9,952 nt of DNA from JAFDWI01 sp964544305 (GCA_964544305.1 CAZJAZ010000070.1:1-9952); one strand, 5' to 3'; numbered from the stretch's first letter, positions 1-8,300 are shown. Numbers and translations are program-made. Notes: generated from the sequence alone by a model not told the origin.

Positions 1-7
1 TATGTGA

Positions 8-343
8 GGCACCACCAAACCCTTCGCGCTCAAAGTAAGTGAGGCACGTCGCTACTACGACGCGGCTGTAAGCCCGATTCACTACCTGAGTGGAGTCGAC
101 AACATCACGGGGCGCGCTACATCCAATGATTTGTACGTTGCCGAGGATGGAGGTGACATGCAAATCGCAATGGTCATTTCCGTTGAAGCAATGGGCTATT
201 CGGGTCCAGTCGTGCAACTCACCGGTGTGAGTGGAAGCGAATTGACTGGTGTTGCTTTTAGCCCTCTGGGTAATCGCATGTATTTCAACTCGCAACGCAA
301 TCCGGGTGCCACCTATGAGGTCACCGGATCATTTCGAGCGTGA
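8..343 (+). pseudogene. C-terminal end of a PhoX/DUF839-family protein, 5' part missing or disrupted
   Basis: The open segment encodes about 111 residues ending at TGA 341-343. It includes LSGVDNIT, DLYVAEDGGDMQI, GSELTGVAFSPLGNRMYF and NSQRNPGATYEVTGSFRA. This is the C-terminal pattern of PhoX-like/DUF839 beta-propeller proteins, a family of secreted calcium-dependent phosphatases and relatives; the GVDNIT and AEDGG stretches fall in late propeller blades. The frame is closed by TGA at 5-7, and no convincing start lies downstream: TTG at 131 would begin in the middle of a conserved blade. So this is either the tail of a gene broken by a nonsense or frameshift change near the window edge, or a remnant. 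A 9-mer, GTGAGGCAC, occurs at 4-12 and again at 39-47, 35 nt apart (not a multiple of three), so a small duplication could have shifted the frame. A sequencing error is also possible. Family assignment is fairly sure; pseudogene status is an inference from seven upstream bases. Confidence 0.6.
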
Positions 344-452
344 CAAGGAAATTGGTGGCAAGTCGGTGTACCGACCATCGCCGCGAATACGAAAATACCG
401 CATACGGAAGCGAGAGTTTTCGGAACGTATATGGAAACGTCGGGATTTCTGA
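344..452. other. Convergent intergenic region between the PhoX-like end and nucS
   Basis: About 110 bases separate two convergent stop codons. The region holds a short dyad at 362-375 (GTCGGT, 2-nt spacer, ACCGAC) and weaker dyads near 398-408 and 427-440. None is followed by a T-run on either strand, so no intrinsic terminator can be called with confidence. No small ORF with a ribosome binding site is apparent. Confidence 0.4.
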
Positions 453-1112
453 CTAGAACAAACGCAGCTCGTTTGATTCAATTCCGCGAAGTTCGTCGTA
501 ATTGACTTCAAGCCAGTCGATTTCACGGTCGGTGGCCAGCACACGCGCTTGTGGCTTGATCGCTTGCGCAACAAGCATCCCTTTGACAGGTCGCAGACGT
601 GGGTCACGGTTGAGAAACTCGAGATATCGGGTGAGTTGTTCGACCCCATCTATTTCACCTCGGCGCTTTATTTCAACGGCGACCGTTGTTCCATCTGCGG
701 CTTTGCACAACAGATCCACCGGGCCAATGTCGGTGGGATACTCCCGGCGCACAAGTGACAGGTTGAGAACCGAGTCGGCGTGCTCCGCGAGCAGTTCTTG
801 GAGATGCGCCTCAACCCCGTCCTTTTCAAGCCCGGGATCCGGTCCAAACGCGGTTGTCGTGTCACTGAGCACATCATGAAACCGAATGGTGAGCTGTTCT
901 CCTTTGGGGTTGGTGACTGTCCACGTCCCGTCGTCGCTTTCAACGAGGCGGTTTGGCGCATTCATCCAATTCAACGGCTTGTAGGCGCCGCCGTCGGCAT
1001 GGATCGCGACACAGCCGTCGGCTTTGATCATGATGAGGCGAATCGCTTCGGGAAGATGCGCCGAAAGCCGGCCTCGATAATCGACGCTGCAGCGCGCAAC
1101 AACGAGTCGCAT
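453..1112 (-). CDS. nucS: NucS/EndoMS mismatch-specific endonuclease
   Basis: 219 residues, close to the usual length for actinobacterial NucS. The enzyme cleaves both strands at mismatched base pairs and is the core of the non-canonical mismatch repair used by actinobacteria that lack MutS/MutL. The N-terminal half (about 1-100) matches the beta-rich DNA-binding/dimerisation domain, starting MRLVVARCSVDYRGRL and including ADGCVAIHADGGAYKPLNWM. The C-terminal RecB-like nuclease domain shows a PD-(D/E)xK core: YPTDIGPVDLL with D133, then VAVEIKRR with E147 and K149, and downstream GVEQLTRYL. The last residues, ELRLF, are the short hydrophobic tail that binds the DNA sliding clamp in this family. 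The ATG shares one base with the TAA of the upstream UbiB-like gene (TAATG), so translation is probably coupled. The stop is TAG. It is last in the ettA-cysQ-ubiB-like operon. Identity is very secure. Confidence 0.95.
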   Translation of the reverse strand: MRLVVARCSVDYRGRLSAHLPEAIRLIMIKADGCVAIHADGGAYKPLNWMNAPNRLVESDDGTWTVTNPKGEQLTIRFHDVLSDTTTAFGPDPGLEKDGVEAHLQELLAEHADSVLNLSLVRREYPTDIGPVDLLCKAADGTTVAVEIKRRGEIDGVEQLTRYLEFLNRDPRLRPVKGMLVAQAIKPQARVLATDREIDWLEVNYDELRGIESNELRLF

Positions 1113-2716
1113 TATTTCTTCTTTGGCGACTTGGTCATACGCGAGCGGATCAGGTCACGACGCTCTTGGAGTTCCCGATGCGTCAGTGATGTCGTCACGG
1201 TTGGATCGACACCGTAACCGGCCTTGATGCCGTCAAGATCGAGCTCCCATGTCTCCATCAGTGACCCCAGATCGCTTGCGAGTTGGTCACTGTGCCGAGA
1301 GGTGAACTCGGTGGTGATGACCGCAAGTTCTGCAAACAAGTCAAGGTCAGGGGCGAGTGTCGCAATTGCCCCATCTAGAAACACCATGTTCTTGATGAAC
1401 AACATGAGATCTTTGGGCATCCGAGCTCCAATACCAAGGAGCGCCTTGACCACTCGCTGCATCTCCGCGGTCAGCGCTTCAGGCGTCATTTCCGTGAGAT
1501 CGACCGCAGGTTGATCGAGGCCAAGATCGTTGATCACCTCTTGCACATCCGTGTCGAGCGGTAATGCCCCGAGGTCTCGCAGCGCGCTGATTTGACCATG
1601 CAAATTATTGGCAGTGGCACTCATGATGAGTTGCAAAAAGGCAAGACGATGGCGGGTGTCGAGTCGGCCGGTGATGCCGAAATCAAGCAGCGCCGTGCGG
1701 CCATCGGGTATTACAAGCAAGTTGCCCGAATGGAGATCTCCGTGAAAGATGCCTTTGAGCATGCAGCCCTCAAGGAAACTAATCATGCCGGTACGAATGA
1801 TGTTTTCTTTGTCGATTCCGGCGTCGGTGATGGCCGCGGCATCACCAAAGGGATATCCCACGATTCGTTCCATGACCAACACACGCGGTGTCACCAGTTC
1901 GACGTGTGGGCGTGGAACGATCCAGCCACGAGTGTCAAGATCTGCCAACGCTTGGGCAATGTCGATCATGTTCTCAGCTTCAAGACGAAAGTCAAGTTCC
2001 TCGACGATCGTTTCCGCGAAAAGTTCCACGAGTGCAGGGGGATTCGCGAGCGCCGCAATAGGAATGCGACCCACGAGCAGGGGAGCGATCCATGCCATGA
2101 CCTTGAGGTCACGATGCACCAGGGTCGCCACGGTCGGGCGTTGCACCTTGACGACTACGGCCTCTCCGGTATGCAGCGTGGCGGCATGGACTTGTGCAAT
2201 GGAGGCAGCCGCGATTGGCGTGGTGTCAAACGAGGCAAAGACATCGCGTAAATCACGGCCCAACTCTTCGGTGACAATTCGCTCGACGGTCGCAAATGAA
2301 ACAGGCGGGACCTGATCGCGACATTTGCGAAATTCAGCCACGAGGTCTTCTGGGAAGATACCTTCGCCCGAAGAAATGACCTGACCCAATTTGATATAGG
2401 TGGGCCCAAGTGCTTCGGCAGCTTGCCGAAGTCGCTTCGCGAGCCCTGCGGTGGTTCGGTCAGCGAAGCGCCAGCCAAGAAGCGCCTTTGAAAGATGAAA
2501 CGTGACTGTGCCGATTCGTCTCGCCGGCGGGGCGATGCGCCGTTTCGTTAGGTGCGGTACTTGGGCATTGACTCGCTGGCGTACTCGGTCAAGGCCACGA
2601 CGCCAGGTGGGAGTGGACGGATCGGTGATCTGCCAGGGGGGCGTGTCGCTGAACGCGCCCCACGAACGATCGTCCCCTTCAATGACGGAATGGTCCGTCG
2701 TGTCATGGTCAGTCAC
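1112..2716 (-). CDS. UbiB/AarF/ABC1-family atypical kinase-like protein
   Basis: 534 residues from the chosen GTG. The UbiB-family signatures appear in order: KxGQ (KLGQ, 109-112), the Ala-rich loop replacing the glycine loop (AAAS, 169-172), the VVVKVQRP strand with Lys190, the hinge-like VMERIVG (281-287), the catalytic-type loop HGDLHSGN (325-332; Asp327, Asn332) and DFG (345-347). Members act as ATPases/atypical kinases that support isoprenoid-quinone biosynthesis or lipid homeostasis; the substrate here cannot be read from sequence. The N-terminal 45 residues are acidic and look disordered. The C-terminus ends KSPKKK with no obvious paired membrane helices, unlike E. coli UbiB. The frame extends upstream to 2779, but GTG at 2714-2716 is preferred. 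It overlaps the cysQ stop as GTGA and has AAAAGGGG just upstream, and the longer start would run 67 bases into cysQ. The gene ends one base into nucS. Family is sure; precise function is unknown. Confidence 0.92.
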   Translation of the reverse strand: MTDHDTTDHSVIEGDDRSWGAFSDTPPWQITDPSTPTWRRGLDRVRQRVNAQVPHLTKRRIAPPARRIGTVTFHLSKALLGWRFADRTTAGLAKRLRQAAEALGPTYIKLGQVISSGEGIFPEDLVAEFRKCRDQVPPVSFATVERIVTEELGRDLRDVFASFDTTPIAAASIAQVHAATLHTGEAVVVKVQRPTVATLVHRDLKVMAWIAPLLVGRIPIAALANPPALVELFAETIVEELDFRLEAENMIDIAQALADLDTRGWIVPRPHVELVTPRVLVMERIVGYPFGDAAAITDAGIDKENIIRTGMISFLEGCMLKGIFHGDLHSGNLLVIPDGRTALLDFGITGRLDTRHRLAFLQLIMSATANNLHGQISALRDLGALPLDTDVQEVINDLGLDQPAVDLTEMTPEALTAEMQRVVKALLGIGARMPKDLMLFIKNMVFLDGAIATLAPDLDLFAELAVITTEFTSRHSDQLASDLGSLMETWELDLDGIKAGYGVDPTVTTSLTHRELQERRDLIRSRMTKSPKKK

Positions 2717-3486
2717 GTGGCCCCTTTTGCGTGCTGGCTGAGATAGTGCAGAGTTACCGCGGCAAGCTCTTTGCGACACACCACGATGTCAGGCAGGTAG
2801 GGAACTCCGGTGTTGTACTCGAGCGCTGTGCCATCAATTCTGCTGGTGTGCAATCCCGCCGCCCGGGCAACGGCAACCGGCGCGGCCGAATCCCACTCCC
2901 ACTGTCCACCGGAGTGGGCATAAATGTCTGCGGCGCCAAGGACAACCGCCATGGCCTTTGCCCCGGCCGAACCCATTGGAATGAGTACGCCGCCCATAGA
3001 TTCAGCCAATGCTTCGGCCCAGATTGGGGGTCGTGAACGTGAGACGACGATGCGAGGTGCGGCTGGTGCCTCAGGGAGCGCAGCGGGTGCTGGTTGAGTG
3101 GTAAGACACAGCTTTTGTGCGGGGAGCGCGACCGCCCCGGCAACCGGTTGATGGTTTTCAACTAGCGCCACATGAACGGCCCAGTCTGCTCGGCGGCGGT
3201 CGCCGTACTCGTGCGTGCCATCGAGGGGATCAACGATCCACACGCGTTTTGCCGCGACCCGTTTGGGATCTGGGGACTCGCGTGCATCGGGACTTTCTTC
3301 TGATAACACGATGTCATCGGGAACCGCGTCACGCAGCTTTGCCATCAGCATCTCATGTCCATGCCGGTCACCTTCGGCTCGCAACCGATCGGGTCCGGCC
3401 CCGTCTTCGATGAGGCGTTCGCGAAGGGCAACCAACATCGAGCCGGTCTCCAATGCGAGTTTGGCTGCGAGTTCGTGATCGTTCAT
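2713..3486 (-). CDS. cysQ: CysQ-type 3'(2'),5'-bisphosphate nucleotidase / inositol monophosphatase family
   Basis: 257 residues, an inositol-monophosphatase-superfamily enzyme of the mycobacterial CysQ type. Such enzymes hydrolyse 3'-phosphoadenosine 5'-phosphate (PAP) to AMP, relieving PAP build-up from sulfate activation, and can also act on inositol phosphates. Metal-binding motifs are intact: LSEES (61-65, Glu63/Glu64), WIVDPLDGTHEYG (83-95, Asp86 and Asp89), and GGQWEWDSAAP (193-203, Asp199). The EYG after DPLDGT, the following RADWAVHVAL and the late YLPDIVVCR resemble mycobacterial CysQ more than SuhB or HisN. No signal peptide or membrane segment is visible. Its ATG overlaps the ettA stop by four bases (ATGA), and its TGA overlaps the next gene's start (GTGA). 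There is no clear Shine-Dalgarno before the ATG, so it probably depends on coupling to ettA. HisN-like histidinol-phosphatase or SuhB activity is a less likely alternative. Confidence 0.87.
   Translation of the reverse strand: MNDHELAAKLALETGSMLVALRERLIEDGAGPDRLRAEGDRHGHEMLMAKLRDAVPDDIVLSEESPDARESPDPKRVAAKRVWIVDPLDGTHEYGDRRRADWAVHVALVENHQPVAGAVALPAQKLCLTTQPAPAALPEAPAAPRIVVSRSRPPIWAEALAESMGGVLIPMGSAGAKAMAVVLGAADIYAHSGGQWEWDSAAPVAVARAAGLHTSRIDGTALEYNTGVPYLPDIVVCRKELAAVTLHYLSQHAKGAT
2721..2728 (-). promoter_or_regulatory. Ribosome binding site deciding the UbiB-like start
   Basis: On the minus strand AAAAGGGG lies four bases before GTG 2714-2716, inside the end of cysQ. Together with the GTGA stop/start overlap it favours this GTG over the farther upstream start at 2779. 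Confidence 0.6.
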
Positions 3487-5162
3487 GCGCGATTGATGGG
3501 CTTGTACTTGATGCGATGAGGTTGATCGGCCGCGCTACCCAGTTCGTTGTGGCGCCACGTTTCGTACTCAGAGAAGTTGCCCTCGAACCAACGCACGACC
3601 GAGTCTCCTTCAAATGCGAGGATGTGCGTTGCGATGCGATCGAGGAACCACCGATCGTGACTAATGACAACGGCGCAACCGGCGAACGATTCGAGACCGT
3701 CTTCAAGGGCGCGCAGGGTGTCGACGTCAAGGTCGTTCGATGGTTCGTCAAGCAACAGCACGTTGCCGCCTTCGGTCAGAGTTTTGGCTAGGTGAACACG
3801 ATTGCGCTCGCCGCCAGAGAGCACCCCGACAAGCTTTTGTTGATCTGAACCGGTGAAATTAAACGACGCGACGTACGCTCGACCGTTCACTTCACGTCCC
3901 GCGATGTGCAACAAGTCATGACCGCCGGTAATTTCATCGTAAACCGTGGCGTCCGGATCAAGCGTACGATTCTGGTCAACGTAGGCAAGCTGCACGGTGT
4001 CTCCAATGCGCAGCGTTCCACTGTCGGGCGCTTCGGCGCCGACGAGCATTTTGAACAATGTTGACTTTCCAGCCCCGTTGGCCCCGATCACGCCCACAAT
4101 CCCAGCGGGAGGTAGCGAAAAGCTCAAGTCGTCAATCAAAAGGCGGTCGCCAAAACCTTTGGTAAGACCATTCGCTTCGATGACGACATCACCAAGACGA
4201 TCGCCAGAGGGGATCGTGATCTGAAGTTTGTCGGTGCGACCTTCGGCGGCCTTGGACTCTGCCAACAACTTCTCGTACGCATTGAGGCGAGCTTTCCCTT
4301 TTGCTTGGCGGGCCTTGGGTGACATACGAACCCATTCGAGCTCCCGGGCCAGCGTGCGTGCACGACTTGAGTCGGCTTTGTCTTCGGCTGCGAGCCGTTC
4401 TTCTTTTTGCTCAAGCCAACTGGTGTAATTGCCCTTGAAGGGGATGCCACGGCCGCGGTCAAGTTCCAAGATCCAGCCAGCGACGTTGTCGAGAAAGTAC
4501 CGGTCGTGCGTGACCGCAACGACGGTGCCCTCGTAGTCGCGGAGCGTGCGCTCGAGCCAGGCAACCGACTCGGCATCGAGATGGTTCGTGGGTTCGTCGA
4601 GCAGCAACAGATCTGGTCGATTCATCAATAAGCGACAGAGCGCGACCCGACGCTTCTCGCCACCGGACAAGTTGGTGGTGGGTGCATCGGGCGGCGGCAA
4701 GCGAAGCGCGTCCATGGCGATGTCGATCCGACGGTCAAGATCGTTCGCTCCTTTGGCTGCGATTTCAGCTTCTAAACGTTCTTGTTCAGCGCCGATCTTT
4801 TCGTAATCGGCATCAGGGTCGGCGTAGCGGGCCAGCACGGCGTCATAGGCAGCTAACAAGTCGGCGACATCCGCGACACCGGCGAGCACATTCTCCTTCA
4901 CCGTTTTTGCATCATCGAGGGCGGGCTCTTGTTCGAGCATGCCAACCGTAAAACCAGGTGACAGACGTGCTTGTCCGGTGAATTCGGTATCGATTCCGGC
5001 CATGATGCGCAACAGCGATGATTTGCCAGCACCGTTTGAACCGAGAACGCCGATTTTTGCGCCGGGATAGAACGAAAGCGAAATGTCTGAAAGGACTTGA
5101 CGGTCCGGTGGGTGGAACCGACCAACTTTGTGCATCGTGAAGATGTACTGTGCGTTGTTCAT
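3483..5162 (-). CDS. ettA: EttA, ABC-F energy-dependent translational throttle protein
   Basis: 559 residues, close to the 555 of E. coli EttA and matching it along its whole length from YIFTMHKVGR to the C-terminal HRIKYKPINR. EttA is a cytosolic ABC-F ATPase that binds the ribosomal E site and gates entry into the elongation cycle according to ATP/ADP level. Cassette 1 has Walker A GSNGAGKS (41-48), signature LSGGE (165-169) and Walker B LLLLDE (185-190). The arm insertion typical of EttA lies at about 90-140. The charged interdomain linker (about 250-325) contains ELEWVRMSPKARQAKGKARL. Cassette 2 has Walker A GANGAGKS (360-367), LSGGE (448-452) and VLLLDE (468-473). No transmembrane part is present, as expected. 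The ATG has AAGGA five bases upstream. It is the first gene of the four-gene minus-strand operon and is divergent from kgd, across an intergenic region with a large palindrome. Confidence 0.96.
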   Translation of the reverse strand: MNNAQYIFTMHKVGRFHPPDRQVLSDISLSFYPGAKIGVLGSNGAGKSSLLRIMAGIDTEFTGQARLSPGFTVGMLEQEPALDDAKTVKENVLAGVADVADLLAAYDAVLARYADPDADYEKIGAEQERLEAEIAAKGANDLDRRIDIAMDALRLPPPDAPTTNLSGGEKRRVALCRLLMNRPDLLLLDEPTNHLDAESVAWLERTLRDYEGTVVAVTHDRYFLDNVAGWILELDRGRGIPFKGNYTSWLEQKEERLAAEDKADSSRARTLARELEWVRMSPKARQAKGKARLNAYEKLLAESKAAEGRTDKLQITIPSGDRLGDVVIEANGLTKGFGDRLLIDDLSFSLPPAGIVGVIGANGAGKSTLFKMLVGAEAPDSGTLRIGDTVQLAYVDQNRTLDPDATVYDEITGGHDLLHIAGREVNGRAYVASFNFTGSDQQKLVGVLSGGERNRVHLAKTLTEGGNVLLLDEPSNDLDVDTLRALEDGLESFAGCAVVISHDRWFLDRIATHILAFEGDSVVRWFEGNFSEYETWRHNELGSAADQPHRIKYKPINRA

Positions 5163-5167
5163 GCAAG

Positions 5168-5172
5168 TCCTT
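5168..5172 (-). promoter_or_regulatory. Ribosome binding site of ettA
   Basis: Read on the minus strand this is AAGGA, separated by five bases from the ATG at 5160-5162. It supports the start that also matches the EttA N-terminus. Confidence 0.7.
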
Positions 5173-5193
5173 GAGCTCGACGGGTGACTCCTC

Positions 5194-5199
5194 AGGCTA
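5194..5199 (-). promoter_or_regulatory. Candidate -10 element for the ettA operon
   Basis: On the minus strand the hexamer is TAGCCT, matching the actinobacterial TANNNT pattern. It would start transcription near 5187, giving a leader of about 25 nt. No good -35 is seen, and the region 17 bases upstream falls in the left arm of the palindrome. Weak evidence: a six-base degenerate match. Confidence 0.3.
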
Positions 5200-5206
5200 C
5201 TAATGA

Positions 5207-5298
5207 CAACCGGTCAGCGGAACTTGTCGCAGAACACGCCGCATAGCGGCGCGTTCTGCGACAAGTTCCGCTGACCGGGCGTAAAGCTTGACCGGTTG
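5207..5298. repeat. Inverted 10-mer flanking the palindrome in the divergent promoter region
   Basis: CAACCGGTCA at 5207-5216 is the exact reverse complement of TGACCGGTTG at 5289-5298. The core TGACCGG also occurs at 5272-5278, at the outer end of the palindrome's right arm. One copy therefore lies close to each presumed divergent promoter. This could be a repeated operator for one regulator acting on both ettA and kgd, but part of the match is shared with the palindrome itself. The sequence pattern is certain; a function is speculative. Confidence 0.4.
5210..5278. repeat. 33-bp near-perfect inverted repeat with 3-nt spacer
   Basis: The left arm at 5210-5242 and right arm at 5246-5278 are reverse complements at 32 of 33 positions; the only mismatch is A5236 against C5252. 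The spacer is ATA (5243-5245). The arms begin CCGGTCAGCGGAACTTGTCG and are GC-rich, so a cruciform in DNA or a very stable RNA hairpin could form. It lies between two divergent starts, so it does not sit where a terminator is expected, and no T-run follows on either side. No flanking target-site duplication was found. It could be a dispersed palindromic element, a regulator-binding or cruciform site, or a small insert. Structure is certain; role is unknown. Confidence 0.9.
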
Positions 5299-5303
5299 GT
5301 CGG

Positions 5304-5309
5304 TAGGGT
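5304..5309 (+). promoter_or_regulatory. Candidate -10 element for kgd
   Basis: TAGGGT fits TANNNT and ends 8 bases before ATG 5318, placing the transcription start at about 5316, so the message would have almost no leader. TTGACC at 5288-5293 resembles a -35 but is only 10 bases away, too close to pair normally. The proposal rests on one hexamer and its position. Confidence 0.35.
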
Positions 5310-5310
5310 T

Positions 5311-5315
5311 AAAGG
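5311..5315 (+). promoter_or_regulatory. Possible ribosome binding site for kgd
   Basis: AAAGG lies two bases before ATG 5318 and five before ATG 5321. The spacing favours the second ATG if a leader is transcribed. If transcription starts at about 5316, this site would not be in the message, so the two signals compete. Confidence 0.4.
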
Positions 5316-5320
5316 CAATG

Positions 5321-8300
5321 ATGCAAGAGCGCAACTCGGCAACGTCGCTGGGCCCGAACGCATGGCTCGTCGACGAAAAGTATGAACAGTTCCTCGCTGA
5401 TCCTGCTTCGGTGGGGGAGAGCTGGCGAGAATTTTTCGCTGATTACCGCCCGGGAGTGGCGCCACCAATCCCTGTGGCACCACCTGGCCAAGCACCGCCA
5501 TCCGACACGCCGCCGAAAGCAGCAAAGATCACGGCTGATGACGTTGGAGATGTGCTGCGCGGCGCTGCGGCACGTGTCGTCGAAAATATGGAGTCCAGCC
5601 TTTCGGTCCCAACGGCAACGAGCTATCGAGACGTGCCCACGAAACTCCTTGAAGTCAATCGCCGGGTCATGAACAACCATCTTGCGCGGACCGGCGGTGG
5701 AAAGATCAGTTTCACTCACCTGATTGGCTACGCGGTTGTTCGTGCCATTGCCGACGCGGTCCCCGCAATGAACGCGTCGTATGCGCAAGGGGCCGATGGG
5801 TCTCCCCGCATTGTGCGCAGCGAGCAAGTCAGTTTGGGACTTGCGGTTGATGTTGAGAAGTCGGGTGGGAAGCGATCGCTGTTGGTTCCGGTCATCACCG
5901 GTGCCGACCAAATGACGTTCGCATCGTTTTGGTCCGCCTATGACGATCTCATCCGCAAAGTCAACACCAACAAACTCAGCGCCGATGATTTTGTGGGGGC
6001 AACGGTCAGTCTCACAAACCCGGGAACACTTGGAACCGTGAAGTCGGTGCCCCGGCTGATGAAAGGCCAGGGCCTTATCGTCGGCGTCGGGTCACTTGGT
6101 TACCCGGCTGCATTTGCCGGTGCAGATCCGGCGTTGTTGGCCGACCTGGGTGTCTCAAAGGTTATGACAATTTCGTCAACCTACGATCATCGGATTATCC
6201 AAGGTGCCGAGTCGGGTCTCTTTTTAAAGCGCGTCGCCGAATTGCTCACCGGTGGTCATGATTTTTACGTCGACGTTTTCCATTCGCTCGGGATTCCCTA
6301 TGAGTCGGTGCAATGGAATCGCGATGTCAATCCCGTTGACCATGTTGCGGCTCAGCTCGAAAAGCAACTCAAGGTCAACTCATTGGTCAACATGTATCGG
6401 GTTCGAGGCCATCTCATTGCCGATCTTGATCCGCTTGCAGCCAAAGAACCCCACATGCATTCCGAGCTAGACCCGGCGACGTACGGCTTGACGATCTGGG
6501 ATCTGGATCGCACTTTTCTCACCGGCGGTGTTGCAGGAAAACGTGAGATGGTCTTGGACGATCTCCTCCACGTGCTGCGGAATGCGTACTGCCGCACAAT
6601 TGGTGTGGAGTACATGCACATTTCAAAGCCCGAGGAGAAGCGCTGGATTCAAGAACGCGTTGAAGGTGTGGCGGTTGCCTTTGACGCAGACGATCAACGC
6701 CATTTGCTGGGTCGTCTCAATGCTGCTGAAGCCTTCGAATCATTTCTTGGCAAACGCTATGTAGGCCAGAAGCGGTTCGGTCTTGAAGGTGCAGAAAGCG
6801 CAATTGCAATTTTGGACGCTTTGCTCCAGAACGCGGCGGACGATGATCACACCGCGGCCGTTCTTGGCATGGCACACCGTGGCCGTCTCAATGTGCTGGC
6901 AAATATCGTTGGGAAGTCGTACGACCAGATCTTCAAAGAATTCGAAGGGCACATTGATCCGGATTCAACGCAGGGTTCAGGCGATGTGAAATATCACTTG
7001 GGTCAGTCCGGCACGTTCACGGCGCGCAGTGGTGCAACATTGCCAATTGAACTTGCAGCAAATCCATCGCATCTCGAAGCTGTTGACCCAATCGTTGAAG
7101 GCCTCACCCGTGCGCGCCAAGACGCCGTTGATGATCCAGAGGCCTTCAGCGTGCTCGCGGTGCTGGTGCACGGCGATGCTGCATTTGCGGGCCAGGGTGT
7201 GGTTGCTGAGACCTTGAATCTTTCGACGATCAAGGGTTACCGCGTTGGTGGGACGATTCATTTGATCATTAACAACCAACTGGGCTTCACGACGCCTCCC
7301 GAAGTTGCCCGTTCGTCGGAGTACTGCACCGATGTTGCCAAGATGGTTCAGGCTCCGATCTTTCACGTCAATGGAGATGATCCTGAGGCGTGCGTCCATG
7401 TCGCTCGTCTCGCGTATGCGTATCGTCAGGCCTTTCACAAAGACGTTGTGATCGACATGGTGTGTTATCGGCGCCACGGTCACAATGAGGGTGACGATCC
7501 GAGCTACACGCAACCGCTCATGTACAAGCGCATTGACGCGCGCCGATCGGTCCGCAAGCTCTACACCGAGACGCTGGTCAAGCGTGGTGATATCACGATG
7601 GATGAGGCCGAAAAGGCACTGGACGACTTCCACGAAACCTTGCAGCACGCACTTGATGAGACAAGGAGTGCTGCGCCGCCAAACGATGTGGTCGCGAAAG
7701 CGGCGCCCGCCCCCAAAGGTGTGTTGCCACCGGTCGCGACCGGTGTCGATCGCGAGCTCTTGGCCCGAATCTATTCGGTGATGTCGCATCCGCCAGAGGA
7801 TTTCACCGTGCACCCAAAGTTGGCGCGCCAGTTTGCGAAGCGCGACGACTTGTTTGCGGGTGGTGAAGTTGATTGGGCAATGGCTGAAGCGTTGGCTTTT
7901 GGCTCACTACTTTGTGAAGGAACTCCGCTGCGGATGTCAGGGCAAGACACGCGGCGCGGCACGTTCTCGCAGCGTCACTCTGTGCTCGTTGACTACGAAA
8001 CGGGTGCGGAATGGGCGCCGCTGGCGCACCTTGGCGCTGATCAAGCTAAGTATTGGATTTACGACTCGCTCTTGAGCGAGTATGCAGCGCTCGGGTTCGA
8101 GTACGGCTATTCCGTCGCGTCTCCTGACGCACTGGTCATTTGGGAAGCACAGTTTGGTGACTTCGTCAACGGTGCTTCCATCATCCTTGATCAATATCTC
8201 GTCGCCGCCGAAGACAAATGGGGCCAGACCTCGGGCCTGGTTCTCCTCTTGCCACACGGTTATGAAGGGCAAGGCCCAGAGCATTCGTCGGCTCGACTCG

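Noticed and set aside
131..343. A complete 70-residue protein starting at TTG 131
   Set aside because: The PhoX/DUF839 match continues in frame upstream of 131 (LSGVDNIT), so this TTG is an internal leucine codon rather than a start.
1592..2251. A 219-codon plus-strand open frame
   Set aside because: It lies entirely antisense to the strongly supported UbiB-like gene and its translation shows no recognisable domain; it is a shadow of that gene.
2717..2779. Upstream extension of the UbiB-like gene to a start at 2779
   Set aside because: It would overlap cysQ by 67 bases. GTG 2716 has a nearby AAAAGGGG and the GTGA overlap that matches the other operon junctions.
5210..5278. The palindrome as an intrinsic terminator
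   Set aside because: It lies between divergent starts rather than after a gene, and no T-run follows on either strand.
5210..5278. An SOS (LexA) box or an integron attC site in the palindrome
   Set aside because: The GAAC and GTTC in the arms are 17 bases apart rather than 4, and the attC core ends are absent.
5288..5320. TTG 5288 as the start of kgd
   Set aside because: The added residues do not resemble the Kgd N-terminus, and two ATGs at 5318 and 5321 lie at the expected position, with AAAGG and a TAGGGT element just upstream.
6977..7813. A 278-codon minus-strand open frame
   Set aside because: It is antisense to conserved E1 motifs of kgd and has no family-like features or ribosome binding site that I can see.
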